Position numbers and translations under genes: made by a program
Notes under the pieces: generated by a model
What the model saw: only the letters and a program-made list of their open reading frames with translations
What the model was told of the DNA's origin: nothing
Database searches by the model: none
Assembly (NCBI GenBank): GCA_019925795.1
Contig: CM034306.1
Location: 49,470,758-49,534,757 of the forward strand
Source: Dendrobium chrysotoxum
Taxonomy: Eukaryota; Streptophyta; Magnoliopsida; Asparagales; Orchidaceae
DNA length: 64,000 nt
Direction: 5' to 3'
In this document: piece by piece, positions 33,972 through 46,900 of the stretch
Position numbering within the stretch: the first letter of the stretch is position 1
Layout: the number at the start of each line of letters is the position of its first letter

Positions 33972-36900
33972 ATGGCCGCTTCATCAACTACTACTCCAAT
34001 GGACACATCGGACTCCAGTTCCTCTACTACCAAAATCTCTATCCCACCGCAACTGAAGTTTTTTATGTCCAACGTGAAGACGATGGTCACTGTTCAGCTA
34101 ACCATTGAAAATCATCTTATATGGAAATCCCAACTTCTTAAACTATTCACTACAAACAATTTTGAAGGACACCTCACGAGATCTGGTGAAGCAAGCAAAA
34201 TAGATTACCTCCTCTAATGGTACATTTGTACTCAATCCACTCTATACGGCTTGGATGCTCATCGATCAGCATTTAGCTTCAGCCATCTACTCTACAGTCT
34301 CACCCTCTCTACTGCCATACATACTCAATCTCGATTTTGCACATGAGATTTGGTTAACGCTTGAACGCCGGTTGCAGTCTTCTAGTCGATCCCGAATCCT
34401 TCAGCTCAAGGGAGAACTGCATCAACTGTAACTTGGTGACAAAATGATGTTTCAATATCTCTTGGACATTAAGAATAAGATAGATGCCATAGCAGCCGCT
34501 GGGTCTTCCACTGACGAAGAAGACATTATATATTATACCTTAAATGGATTACCTGCCTCATACCAATACTTTAAAACGGCGATACACACACAGCTCAATC
34601 CCATTTCCATCGATGATTTCTATGCTCTTCTTTGCAGTGAAGAGCTACATCTCCATGCTGACACCAGTAGAGACTCAATCAAATCACCTGCGGTGGATCC
34701 CAACTTTTCTCTTACTGCTACTAAAGGCTCCATCTATGGTCGCTCGTCTGCTAGAAGCAAAGGTCACGGTTCGTTTCCAGGATGCACTATCCTAGGATGT
34801 GGTTCTCCTGGTCGATCATCTACTACAATTTTTAATCCGATTCTAGCTCGAGGTGGCACACAACCTCGTTCAACTATTGAATGCCAAATATATGGGAAAT
34901 TTGATCATTCGGCTCTTAACTGTTGGTATCGCCATGACCTAAATTACATCTCTGCACCTCAAGCTTACATCATGATAGACTCCCCACAGCAAGAAGAGTG
35001 GTTTTTAGATTCAAGAGCCACCGAACACTTGACTTCTAACTCTTCGCAGCTTCAGAACATTCAACCATACACGGGATCATCTCATGTCCAAGTTGGCAAT
35101 GGACAGCAACTTCAAATTGCTCACACAGGTCAAGGATTGCTACCTACACCACATCGTAAGCTTTACTTATCTAAAATTATTCATGTGCCTCATGTCTCAC
35201 ATAACCTCATTTCTATCCACAAGTTAACCACTGATAATCCTTGTTTTGTCCTACTTGATGCTAATGGCTTTCTTATAAAGGACTCCAAGACCAATAAAAC
35301 TCTTCTCCACGGTTCCAATCTTCATGGAATCTACCCAATTAACTCAAGACCACCGGCTTCTTCCAACACTCACTATTTTTCTACAACAACATCAGCTTCA
35401 TCCAAGGTTTGGCACCGGCGCTTAGGACATCCATCCCCATCGACTCAATGTTTCATTCTCGCAGTTTTCTCCAACTGTCCCACTGCCAACCGCACTTATC
35501 ATTGTAATGCATGTGCTAAGGCAAAATGTAGTCATTTATCTTTTTCTCTTTCGTCTACTAGGTCTAATCATTGTCTAGAACTTATTCACAGTGAAATATG
35601 GGGTCCTTCCCCAATCGTTTCTATGCAATCTTATCGTTATTATGTAATTTTTTGGATGATTTTAGTCGCTACACATGGGGTTTTCCCTTATACTTTAAAT
35701 GTGATGCTTGTTCAACATTCCTTCAATTTAAGAAATTGGTTGAAACTCAATTCCAAAAACCCATAAAGATTTTTCGTACTGATCGTGGCAGTGAATATGT
35801 CAATGCTACATTCCAGCAGCACTTAAAGAACTTTGGCATTATACATCAAACATCTTGTCCCTATACACCCCAACAAAATGGCATATCCGAATGAAAACAT
35901 AGACACCTTGTTGAAATGGTTAGAGCACTACTGTTTGACGCTCACCTACCACAAAAGTTTTGGGTTGATGCCCTTCTCATAGCAGTCTACCTCATTAAAC
36001 ATCTACCCTCCTCTTCAAACAATCACAAATCTCCATATGAATGTTTATTCAATTGCCTACCTGATTATTCTCATCTAAGAACGTTTGGATGCTTATCCTA
36101 TCCATGGCTTCCAACCCAACTATCACATAAACTAGCTCCACGCTCTCAACCTTGTGTTTTCCTCAGATATGCTGACAATGCCAAAGGTTATCGTTGCTTT
36201 AACTTCAAAAACTCCAGACTATACATCTCAAGACATGTTCATTTTTATGAATCAATTTTCCCATTTCATAGTGAAGCTCCCGCCTCAATTCCCATACCTC
36301 CCACACCTACTGTTACACCTGCCACATCAATTCCAGCCTCCACTATTCCACATACTATACATAATTCCTCAAATCCAACTACTTCTCTCAGCCTGTCCAC
36401 AATTCCTCCTCCCACCACTTCACTTCATTCGAAAGATACTGCTATAACACCCTTACAACCTCCTGAGACTCACTCCTCCAACATGCCAATTCCTAACATA
36501 CCACCCAAGCATCCCATGCTTACAAGAGCACAAACAGGCAAGCTTAAACCAAAGCAAATCCTTGATCTCCAACATGCTGTTATACCAACAAACCCTACTG
36601 GATTCACTCAAGCATTCAAGTATCCCGCTTGGCGAGTTGCTATGAGTATTGAATTTGAGGCTTTACAACAATAGGGCACTTGGGTATTAGTCCCTTATGA
36701 TCCTAGTCAGAACGTCTTGGGCTACAAATAGTTACTTAAAACTAAATACAATTTGGATGGCTCCCTTGCCCACTACAAAGCGAGACTTATAGCTCAAGGC
36801 TTTAAACAAGAACATGGACTTGATTACAATGAAACTTTTAGCCCAGTCGCAAAATTTGCCACCATTCACATGATACTCAAAGTTGCTATCACAAATCGTT

Positions 36901-38120
36901 GGCCTATTCTGTAGCTTGATGTCTCCAATGCATTCCTCTATGGTACTTTAAATGAGACAATTTATATGAAACAACCAGCCAGCTTTATCGACCCACATTT
37001 TCCCCATCACATTTGTCTTCTACAGAAAGCCATTTATGGCCTGAAGCAGTCTTCTTGCCAATGGCTTACTACTTTATCTTCATATCTACTCAACTATGGA
37101 TTCAAAATGAGCACTACCGATCTGTTGCTATTGATTTTCAGCGAGACTCAACTCAATTATACATACTAGTGTATGTAGACGACATACTGTTAACTGGCAA
37201 CAACCAATCGGCAATAGACCAACTAATTACTACTCTTCAATCCACCTTCAACATGCGAAATCATGGCATACTTCACCAGTTTCTCGGTTTACCAACGATG
37301 CACACACCTTCTGGCATTCATTTGAGCCAATCTCAATATGCTAAGGAAATTCTTACCAAAGTCGCTATGTCTGATTGCAAACCTGTACTCACTCCACTGC
37401 CAACAAATCTACCCAATGCCGATCCGACAACCCTCCCTTACTCCCGCTCAGAATTTTACCACCAAATCGTCGGTATGCTTCAGTATTTAACTCTAACTAC
37501 CCAGATCTGCTCTTTGCAGTGAACTTTCTTTGCCAACACATGCATCAACCCCTAGATTTACACTTCTAATTACTGAAATGTGTGCTTCGCTATGTCCAAG
37601 GCTCTCTTCATCTTGGACTATCGATTACCTGTTCTACACTGCATTTAACAGCTTTTGCTGATTCTGACTGGGCTTCTGAAAAATCTAATAGACGCTCCAT
37701 CACTGGATATTGTGCATTTCTTAATAACACACTCATATCATAGACCATTAAGAAACAAACTTCAGTCGCTCGGTCATCCACTGAAGCTGAGATAGAGCCA
37801 TATCCATGGCAGCATGTGATATTATTTGGCTTCGTTGTCTTTTAAGTGAATTTCAAGTTCCACTTGTTCAACCCACCAAACTCTATTGTGATACTGTTTC
37901 TACTCTTGTTCTAGCCAACAACCCCATATTTCAAGCCCAAACCAAACATATTGAGATTGATTTCCATTTCATATGCTACTGCATTCGATCATAACACATT
38001 TCAGTCCATCATATCTCAACCATAGATCAACCAGCTGATATTTTTACAAAGCCACTTAATGCAGCTAGGTTTGCTTCACTTCGAGACAAGTTAACAATGC
38101 AGTCACCATTTGTTAACTTG
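33972..38120 (+). pseudogene. gag-pol: Gag-Pol of the inner copia element, many breaks
   Basis: Starts at ATG 33972 (PPQLKFFMSNVKTMV...). Gag breaks near 34210 and resumes at 34444 in another frame (IKNKIDAIAAAGSS). The zinc knuckle has lost its second Cys (CQIYGKFDHSALNC); the PR motif is DSRAT (35008) instead of DSGAT, so both look inactive. INT has HRRLGH; the core motif reads IHSEIWG where Asp is usual; RTDRGSEY and a Glu before a TGA at 35893 follow. RT parts: LDVSNAFLYG, QKAIYGLKQS, and YVDD (about 37172) in a shifted frame. RNase H: FADSDWAS and RSSTEAE. Stops at 36673, 36729, 36913 and others, plus at least four frame changes. Confidence 0.92.
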
Positions 38121-38128
38121 AGGGGGCC
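38118..38128 (+). promoter_or_regulatory. Polypurine tract of the inner copia element
   Basis: TTGAGGGGGCC abutting the 3' LTR. Confidence 0.85.
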
Positions 38129-38439
38129 TGATAAGCACAACAGATAAGTATTACTGCATATATATAAGTCGGCTCTCATTGCAGACATGCTCCACATTCT
38201 CTGCGTGGTGACAGAGCACCCTTTTTCCTTCCACCATTTGATTTCTGCTACATCAACCATCACCGTTGATTTTTAACCAACTTCTCTATATGTATACATT
38301 ACTGTAGCAGCCGTTCGGTGGGTTGTTCATGGATGAAATGGAGTTGGAGTTGCTTGAGCTCTAATCCTTTACTCTACTGCTCTGTTTTCTTTAGTTTACT
38401 GTTTTTGAGTTTTACAGAACAGGTTTATAATTATTAATA
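38129..38439 (+). repeat. 3' LTR (311 bp) of the inner copia element
   Basis: TGATAAGCACAACAG ... TAATTATTAATA; the last CA has become TA. Followed by TSD GATTT at 38440-38444. Confidence 0.95.
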
Positions 38440-38444
38440 GATTT

Positions 38445-38630
38445 AACTAAATTCCCTACAGCCACTTATGCATCCAATAGGAAACCTACACCTGTACATC
38501 ACACACCACTTAGCTCTATATAATAGATAGGATCCTTGTACTCCGGTATTAACACAGCAATAAAGAAACTCTGTTTCTACTGTTTAGTTTCTGTTCTGTG
38601 TCTGCTTGCATTAGTCTCTAATTTCTTTCA
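38445..38630 (+). repeat. 5' LTR of the outer copia element, distal part
   Basis: With 33606-33624 it makes a ~205-bp LTR equivalent to 43012-43213. Ends ...ATTTCTTTCA right before the primer site. It holds GCTCTATATAATAGATA (TATA-like) and CAATAAAG (polyadenylation-like). Confidence 0.88.
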
Positions 38631-38643
38631 TGGTATTAGAGCC
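38631..38643 (+). promoter_or_regulatory. Primer binding site of the outer copia element
   Basis: TGGTATTAGAGCC, one C-to-T change from the standard TGGTATCAGAGCC. Confidence 0.85.
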
Positions 38644-38938
38644 TCTAGGCTCACAGCCTCGTGTGTTTTTCTCGTCTCCTCTGAGTAGAAATCACTTGGA
38701 GGGGTCAGCAACTCCTGTGTCCAACCGATCCATCACCATTCAGCAAACTAAGAAGTACATATTCTTTGTTTACCTGTAAGAATGCTGACAGTCATCAAGA
38801 ATCGCTGCCTTTCTTATCTCTATCCTAAATTCTGTATTAAGAACCTCCTACAACATTAGGCTCCTCCCGCTGATTGCCGTTTCTCGTCTAATCGAGCCTC
38901 TTATCTTACATCTTTTCTTTTCTTTTCTATTTCTAATC

Positions 38939-39765
38939 ATGGAGTCACCTTCCTCCTCTTATATAATAGAAGATCTCTCGACAAATCCTACTATTCCCTC
39001 TTCCCTCAATTTCTTGATTTCAAATATCAAGAACATGATCTCCATCACCCTCTTCGGCGACAACTATCCTGCTTGGCGGTCTCAAATTCTCAAATTGTTT
39101 CGTGCCAACAATTACTTGTCATTTCTTGATTCTACCACCACAATCCCTCTTCGCCTTCTTCGCCAACCATATGGCACATCTCAACCAAACCATCAATTTT
39201 TCCAATGGACCTTGATCCATCAAAACTTGGCTGCCGTAATCTGTTCTACTCTCTCTTCCGCCATCTTACCTTATGTTCTAAATCTTGACTCATGTGCCGA
39301 AATATGGATCACTCTTGAGTGGTGTTTGCAAGATACAAATCACTCAAGGGTCATCCCACTAAAAAATGAGTTACACAACATTTCCATAGGTCAATCCACA
39401 ATGATTCAATATTTCACATCCATAAAGACTCTTGTTGATAACATCGCTGCCGCTAGAGCCACTATCGATACAGAAGATATTCTTCTCTACACGCTGGTCT
39501 CCCATCTCAATGCCAAGCTTTCAAAACTTCCATTCGCACAAATCTCTCGCCCATCAGCCTTAAAGATTTATATTCTCTTCTTTTAAGTTAAGAAATAAAC
39601 TTGTCCGCCGAATCTGTCAAAGAAGCTGCCAATCCACAACTAAACATAGCCCTTTACTCCACTAGAGGTCGGTGCCACAATAGAGGCTAGTTCTCTCATA
39701 ACTCTAGCAGAGGTCGTCACACTAATTCTTCAAAAAGAACTCAGTCCTCCTTATTCACATCCACC
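38939..39765 (+). pseudogene. gag: Gag of the outer copia element, frameshifted
   Basis: From ATG 38939 the frame is open for 215 codons and shows PSSLNFLISNIKNMI, FGDNYPAWRSQILKLF, the AEIWITLEWCLQ and RVIPLKNELHNI helices and SIKTLVDNIAAA, all UBN2-type copia Gag landmarks. The frame breaks near 39570: the continuation (EINLSAESVKEAANPQL) is read in a second frame, with a TAG near 39690. A zinc knuckle C-x2-C-x4-H-x4-C (CQICGKRGHQANVC) begins at 39772 in that later frame. Confidence 0.88.
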
Positions 39766-39770
39766 GTCCA

Positions 39771-42700
39771 TTGCCAAATCTGCGGAAAAAGAGGCCACCA
39801 AGCCAATGTATGTTGGCACCATCTAAACCTTCAATACCCAACCCCATCTGCTCAATCAATGGAACTTCTTGCCGCTACACCCACGCCCAATCTGATTGGA
39901 TACTCGACTCAGGAGCATCATCACACCTCACAAAAAACATTGACAATATCTTTCAATCGTCTGACTATCACGGCCAAGACTCGATTACAATCGGAGACAG
40001 TCGAACTCTTCCCATTACTCACTCTGGCTCTGATATCCTTCCTACGCCAAAGCGTAAGCTATTCCTTCACAATCTTCTTCACTTACCTCAGCTATCTTAT
40101 AATCTCCTTTCGGTTTCTAATCTTGCTAAAGATAACAACCTTTCTATTCTTTTTGAAGCTTCTGGTTTCCAAAAAAAGGATCAGACGACAAATTCTCCAG
40201 TTCTTACGGGACCCTGTTGTGATGGCATCTACTCCATCTCCAAATCTCCAACTCATCCTCATCCTTCCGCTGCATTGACTGCTTCTATTCCTACATCTCT
40301 TCATTGGCATCATCGCTTGGGACACCTTCACCAACAAGTCACGGACATCATCTCCAAGTCCAACCTCCACCTAGCTATTACTTCGTCCTCTTTAGTTTGT
40401 TCGTCATGTAAGACTTCTAAAGGTCATAAACTTCTATTTTCTAGATCTTTAAATCATAGATACAAGTTGTTAGAAATGATACACACTGATGTATGGGGTC
40501 TAGCCCCATTTCCTTCAATACAAGGATTTCAATATTATGTTTCCTTCATTGATGATGCCTCTCGATTTATTTGGTTATATCCTCTTTGTCAAAAATATGA
40601 TGTGTTTTCCACTTTTGTTAATTTTCATGTCGCCATCAAAAATCAATTTTTCGTTAACTTAAAACACCTCCGTAGTGATGGTGGCTCAGAATACATTAAC
40701 AAATCTCTGCAAAATTATCTTCAAACTCATGGTATTTCCCATCAAATTAGTTATCCCTACACACCAGAACAAAACAGGCTTGTGGAACGTAAACACCGTC
40801 ATCTTATTGAAACAACACAGACTCTCCTGCACACGGCCTCTCTTCCTTACAACTTGTGGCTGGACTTACTCTTCATCGCTACATATCTCATTAACCTTAT
40901 GCCTTCTCTCATTACCTACAACAAATCCCCTCATCAACTTCTTTATAACAAGGCCCCCACTTATGATCATCTAAAAATATACGGATATGTGTGTTATCCT
41001 CTTCTTCCTCCCACTTCCATACACAAACTCGCTTCCAAATAGTCTCAATGTGTATTCTTTGGATACGCTCAATCCTACAATGGATATAAGTGTCTTGATC
41101 TGTCCATGGGGAAATTTCACATATCTCATCATGTCTTTTTTGACGAACAAACATTTCCCTACCTCTCTAGTCAATCTATCAAACCACCTTCACCTCCATC
41201 AAGTTCTCCAAATCCATCACTTCTTCTTCCTACATCTCTTCCTCCACCACATTCATCCCATAGTCCATCCTATCCGCCGCCCACTACATCTCTTACCCCT
41301 TCCTCTCCTACCATATCTATTAGCCCACCCACTCTTAATCCCCCCACCTCACAAATTCCGCCTCCTTCTCCTCTCACTAAACCCCAACCCTCTCATCCTA
41401 TGATAACCCGTCTTCAAACTGGCTTGCTCAAACCTCACCAAATTCTTAATCTTCATTCTTCTACCACCTCTGACCCTACCACCTATGCCGAAGCATCCAA
41501 GTATCCCCATTGGAGAAACGCTATGGCATCTGAATTCCTAGCTCTTCAACAACAAGGCACATGGGTGCTTGTTCCACCTCCAACCAACAAACCTATATTA
41601 GGTTGTCGTTGGACATTTAAAACCAAGAAAAATGCTGATGACACAATAGCTAGATACAAAGCTCGCCATGTCGCACAAGGCAATCATCAAGAATATGGTC
41701 TTAACTACACCAAAACCTTTAGCCCCGTAGCCAAATTTTCATCCATCCGTGTTCTTCTCACCATTGTCGTCTCCTACCCTTGGTCTATCCACCAACTTGA
41801 TGTCACAAATGCTTTCCTTCATGGCTCTCTTTCCGATACTATTCATATGAAATAACCTCGAGGCTTCGAAGATCAAACATTTCCTCATCAAGTCTGTCTC
41901 CTTCAAAAATCTCTTTATGGTCTCAAACAAGCTCCGCGTGAATGGTTTAACACTTTCTCCACTCATCTATTTACTCTTGGCTTTTGTAAAAGTTTGGTCG
42001 ACCCCTCACTCTTTACTCTAATACAAAATTCTTCTCAAGCCTATCTCCTGATATACGTGGATGACATTCTTCTTACAGGCAATAATAATTCTCTCCTCCT
42101 ACAAATCATATCCTCTCTCAGCAGCCATTTTTTCATTAAGCATCTCGAATATCCTACAACCTTTCTTGGTATTCAAATTACTCCTCATAATTCTCACTTG
42201 CACCTATCTCAATCGTCTTATGCTCAATCAATCCTTCATTATGCTGGCATGGACAGGTGCAACTCGCTCGCCAACCCATCAACTACCAAACTTCCTAACG
42301 AACTTCCTGCTCACCTTTCGTCTCTCAATCCCTCTTCATATCATCACCTTACCGGTTCTCTTCAATACCTTACGATAACTAGGCCTGACATCTCGTTTGA
42401 TGTCAATACCCTATGTCAACACATGCACGATTCTCTACCATCTCACTTTTATCTTTTAAAACGTCTACTTCGCTACATTAAGGGCACTATCCATTTTGGC
42501 CTTCCCATTTCACCATCTTCTCTTGCTCTATCTGCCTTCTCTAACGCTGACTGGGCAACTGATGCCGACACATGACGTTCGACTTCTGGCTACTGCTGCT
42601 TTCTTGGTGACACACTCATCTCTTGGACAGTTAAAAAGCAATGAACCGTTGCCCGCTCTTCTACCGAAGCTGAATATCGTTCGTTGGCTGCAGCTACAAC

Positions 42701-43011
42701 ATATGTTATTTAGCTTCGACGCCTCCTTTTAGACTTCAATCTACCAAAATGCCAACCTACAGATATTCACTGTGATAACACGTCAGCAATCGCATTGGCC
42801 AATAATCCTGTCTTTCATTCAAGGACAACACACATAGATGTGGATTTCCATTTTATACGAGATCATATACACTCCAAGGAGGTTCAGATTGTTCCCATTA
42901 GCACCATAGATCAAACCACCAATATTCTCACAAAACCTCTTCCGACGCCAAGATATCATCTTCTCCGGAACAAGCTCACTGTTCAGATCTCATCATTAGC
43001 TTGCAGGGGCG
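39771..43011 (+). pseudogene. pol: Pol of the outer copia element (PR-INT-RT-RNase H), broken by stops
   Basis: One frame runs almost from PR to the polypurine tract. PR has an intact DSGAS (39906). INT has HHRLGH and VCSSCK for zinc binding, then the core Asp in IHTDVWG, Asp in RSDGGSEY and Glu in VERKHRH. RT shows RWTFKTK, QLDVTNAFLHG, QKSLYGLKQAPREW and YVDD (about 42054). RNase H ends with RSSTEAEY and VDFHFIRDHI. Stops at 41040 (TAG), 41853 (TAA, in MK*PRGF), 42573 (TGA), one TGA near 42644 (KKQ*TVARSS) and one TAG near 42710 (VI*LRRLL). The PR frame differs from the zinc-knuckle frame, so there is at least one more indel. Confidence 0.92.
42999..43011 (+). promoter_or_regulatory. Polypurine tract of the outer copia element
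   Basis: GCTTGCAGGGGCG directly before the 3' LTR; shorter than most. Confidence 0.6.
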
Positions 43012-43213
43012 TAAAAGCATACTATGATTTACATCCCTACAGCCACTTATGGATCGAATAGGAAACCGACACCTGTACATCACACACCACTTAGCTCTAT
43101 ATAATAGATATGATCCCTATACTCCGGTATTAACACACATCAATAAAGAAACTCTATTTTTACTATTTAGTTTCTGTTCTGTGTCTGCTTGCATTAGTCT
43201 CTGATTTCTTTCA
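43012..43213 (+). repeat. 3' LTR (202 bp) of the outer copia element
   Basis: TAAAAGCATACTATGATTT ... GATTTCTTTCA. It matches the split 5' LTR. The first bases are TA here and CA at 33606, not the usual TG. Confidence 0.85.
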
Positions 43214-43218
43214 AAGTG

Positions 43219-43560
43219 TCGCTTTACATTCAGCTGTATTATTGTGGGCTCAGACTTCTGATATCAGCGAAGGAACAGGTAAGGAGATGGTATCAGGACC
43301 ATGGCATGGCAGGCTTTCCCACCTTCATGAGTTGATGCAGCTCCCAATGATTATTGACTTAATTTCAAGCGAATCCTTACATAGTAAAATGTATGATATG
43401 AATGAACACCATGCAATGATTTCCCATTTTGTCATCAGAAAGAGTGCTAAAGAAAATCATGCCGTAAATTAAAATTTGATTGATATAGAAACATACAGGC
43501 TTACTCATTCTATTTACGAAAAATTCAGTAATCAAGAAAATTTTAAATGAATTAAAGGAA
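43219..43560. other. Host-derived island, unassigned part
   Basis: On the forward strand, GTC GCT TTA CAT ... GGA ACA G|GTAAGG at about 43217-43279 reads VALHSAVLLWAQTSDISEGT and ends at a good donor site, so it could be an exon fragment of unknown identity. I cannot link it to a family or to the polymerase fragment on the other strand. Confidence 0.3.
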
Positions 43561-43575
43561 AGAAAAGCAACTAAC

Positions 43576-43895
43576 GGATGTCTGGCATATCCTACTTTTC
43601 CTGCATATAAGACAGATTGACGTGTCTTTCTTAGATCAGATATTAACTGAAGTGGATTTGTTCTTCTTAGAGTGGAAACTATGTCCGCAGTCCTCTCTAT
43701 CCTCTTATAAAGATGACACCACTGCCTAGTTGGAAATGCCCTATTTAGGCCATTCGTGATAATAGAAGAATCCATGTATCTTTCAATAAACTGTAGCTCA
43801 TCATCCCCACTCAAATCTCTCTGCATAACTTTAACCATACGCCGCTCAGCATGTCTTATATGTGTGCCCACTGTTAGCGACATCTTACACGTCAT
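43576..43895 (-). pseudogene. NRPD2-like: Exon-like fragment of RNA polymerase IV/V second-largest subunit (NRPD2/NRPE2-like)
   Basis: Reverse strand, about 106 codons open between a plausible acceptor (GTACAG, 43896-43901) and a donor (CATCC|GTTAGT at 43576/43575). The peptide matches the second-largest (Rpb2-type) subunit region before the 'fork': MQRDLSGD-ELxxIERYMD, SIITNGLNRAF, WCHLYKRIER, LRRTNPLQ and the DLRKTRQ...GKVG-AR-P block. IERYMDxSIITNGL is closest, in my recall, to the plant Pol IV/V form rather than Pol II. Substitutions at normally fixed places (WCHLY for WCHP/AY-F, GYARHP for GDARYP) and the lack of any neighbouring exon suggest a pseudogene or captured fragment. It sits between a copia element and a Tat LTR. 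Confidence 0.72.
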
Positions 43896-43964
43896 CTGTA
43901 CAACGTGTCATATACATTATGTATCTTGCTCTATATATATACTATCATGTATTCTGTAATTGAT

Positions 43965-46900
43965 TGTATGGACCTCCGAGAGGACAACAACATCGCCTCC
44001 CCGTGAAGGGAGACAGCATTGGCCAATGGAAGGCCAGATTCGTTCATACATACGATTAACCATTGAGGATAGTGGCTCTCACCAACACACCCCGATTGGA
44101 TAACAATATGTACGATCTAATCATAATGGGTTTCCCCCACCCGATACATTAGCTCAAATGTGGTTTATTTGAGAGTGGGATGCGGTTTCTCACGGGCGCA
44201 AGCCCCCATAGTTAATTACATCGTAAGCTGGAGCCTGAGAAAACTCTCGATTAAGGATTCTATATTATTCCTCCCAAATTGGGATTGGCACAAGGGGATA
44301 AGACTAGGAAATCCTACTCAAAGAGGAAGAAAGGTTCAACTAGGCTTAGTCAACATGCACGGCTCAGATCAGCATCCGGAGGGACTAAGATAGTGAGAAG
44401 AAACTGGGGAAAATAAATAAATCATACACTCAAAGCATGCAGGAGAGAAGGATGGAGGTGACGTCATTCGTGTGACGCAGATAAGTAGGGTTTATAGTCT
44501 CTGAAGGAAAGAAGACTTACCTACTGATGAGGTATACTTACAAAATAGTAGTAGCCTTGACTCCTAAATCTAAGGGGTCTAGTGTCCTACGTAACAATAA
44601 CACCCGTATCATGGCTAATGCAATGCAAAACCTGGACTTACCCCGGCCTGGAAGGGGGAGCCAGCTAACCACCTAATCACTTTAAAACCATGTTTTCCAG
44701 TCATTTAATGAAAGATAGGTGGGTAGGTTTAAAGTTCTCAGAAATAGGACCGATGTCTAGAGGATTTTCTAATTGGCCCCGGACTGATGTTGGGTGAATG
44801 CTCCTAGAGCTAATACAATTAAAACTTTACTTTAGTTAGTTTCTAATGCAATGCATGCTAGTTGAAGTATCAAAATCAGATATACACATGGTTTTAAAAA
44901 AGGCTTATAAAAAATAATTTTAGAATTAGATTAGGCTTCCCCAGGTCCGGTACCTCACCCTCATAGGTCAGATTATCTGGACTTTATCCGCAGGCGGGGA
45001 AGTGTCTTATAGAAGGAAAGAGAGAAATGCAATAATATGCATGCGACCCTGGATGATTCCGAAAATTCCCTAGGTCGTTAAGTTTCTAAATTATTCAAAC
45101 CTTAAATTTTGAATATTGGTTATAAGTAAAAAAAGTTTTAATCCTTAGAGAGCCTAACGAAATCCAGGCTAAAACAAAAGCGACATGCAAAACGTCAAGA
45201 AACTAAGAAAAGCAAGCAACCCTAGAGGCACACAATCATAAACAAAACACATCAAAATTATCCAAATAAATTAATAAATATCCATAGGCCAACTGCCCTT
45301 AATTACAACTCAGGGTCTGCAGAAAATAAAGTGGCCGGGCACCACTGCCAACAAACCCAGATTTCTAATCCTAGAACAGACGCAAATTATTTTGAGTGGG
45401 ATACACTTGGTCTTCATCTTCTCTTCCTTGGACTCCTCGGATCCCAGCTCCATTGGACTCCTTGGATCTCCACTTCCTTGGATTCTTCAAGTAGTAGAAC
45501 GATCCAAATTTGGATTTTCAAATAGAAAAGGACCATCCTCGTATTGGGTGTCCTTTTCTCTTTGGAATCTAACCTTTGGATCCTAGTATCCCCACTCAAA
45601 ATGAACTTTCACAACTCAATACCAATATTACAAATAATTACATTAATAAAAAGCAGTAAATTCTAGACTCTCCTGCAAGGTTATCCTAAAAAAAAATCAT
45701 CCCAAGCAGTTTAATATATCACAAGTAATAATAGGGAAAATAAAGATACTCAATCACAGCCACACTTGGCCATGCTCATAATCATTTTGAGGGCTAAGCG
45801 AGCTCTGGAGCACTTGTAGCAATTTATAATAATTTTTAATTATCCCTCATTTATTTAGGGGGGCTGAGCAATCTCTGAAGCATCTGCATGAAACATCATT
45901 AGTATTTTTAAATCATAATTATTGCCCCCCTTTTTATTTAGTACTACATGAGCATGGCCACCTATAAAATTCATCGTTAGTATCAACATCGATCCTAACC
46001 TATGGGTAGTCTATCTTGCAATCACATCAAATCCCAGAGTGCAGTAAAAGTAAGCAAACACACCAACAATTAAATCACATGTACTGAAAACCCGAAAAAG
46101 CTTGGCACACAGCAAGAAAAGTAAACACCGGCCTAGCCTAAGTCTAGAAGTGGTGCCCTAGCAAATAATTCTACAGTGTGTGTAGAGGCCTGTGTGGCTG
46201 AGATAGATCCTAAGCTGGGTAGTTAGTTACAATTACCTATTGTCCAGGTTTGTTGTAGGTCTGAAGATGGAGTTTTAATTAAAGTTTAAATATTAGCGAA
46301 TTAGGGTCTATTTTAATTAATTTGATATGTGGTTCAGTTTTATTACTTAGGGTAATGATGTTTAAAGTTTAAATTGCATTAGTGGGTTTTAGGAGGTTCG
46401 GGGTCCACCTATACACTAAGCTAAGGAGGGTCAAATTAACTTTTTGATTAAAGGAGGATTTGTGAATAGCTAATATTTTTATAAAATACTAGACCTTAAC
46501 CCGATCAGTTAGACAGTTAGCATGCCCAATTTGGATTCTTCTATTTAAAGTTATGAATTTCTGAAGTTTTGGTCTTGTTTTGAACTAAGTTTGATCGGAT
46601 TGTTGACTTTTTGATTTAAGCTGATTTCTTAAATCTTAATATTTTTAATAAATATTAGACCCTAATGTGAGTTGAATGCCTTTGAGTTTGCTGGATTTGG
46701 AGTTTCCTACGTAAAGTTATGAATTTTAGAAGTTTCGGGTCCTAGGCTATCGGCTACGGTTGACCGGAAAGTTGACTTTTCAATTTAAACTGATTTTTGG
46801 ACACCTAATATTTTTAATAAATATTAGACTTTAATTAGAGTTGAATTCCTTTTAGTTTGCCCACTTTGGAGTTTTCTGTAATTAGTTATGATATTTAGAA

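Larger units (their letters stand above)
33625..38439 (+). mobile_element. Inner Ty1/copia element, 4.8 kb, nested in the outer one's 5' LTR
   Basis: Two LTRs (33625-33937 and 38129-38439), primer site, polypurine tract and perfect 5-bp duplications GATTT. By my hand count the LTRs differ at about 21 of ~311 positions plus two 1-bp gaps, mostly transitions, so the insertion is old even though it is younger than its host element. Confidence 0.95.
33606..43213 (+). mobile_element. Outer Ty1/copia element, interrupted by an inner one
   Basis: Flanked by AAGTG at 33601-33605 and 43214-43218. Its 5' LTR is split: 19 bp at 33606-33624 and the remaining 186 bp at 38445-38630. Its 3' LTR is 43012-43213. 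Order gag, PR, INT, RT, RNase H is that of Ty1/copia; Gag and the short LTRs suggest an Ale/Retrofit-like lineage. LTRs are diverged and coding is broken, so it is old. Confidence 0.88.

Noticed and set aside
40092..41174. Reverse-strand ORFs over the outer copia pol
   Set aside because: Shadows of the integrase frame on the forward strand.
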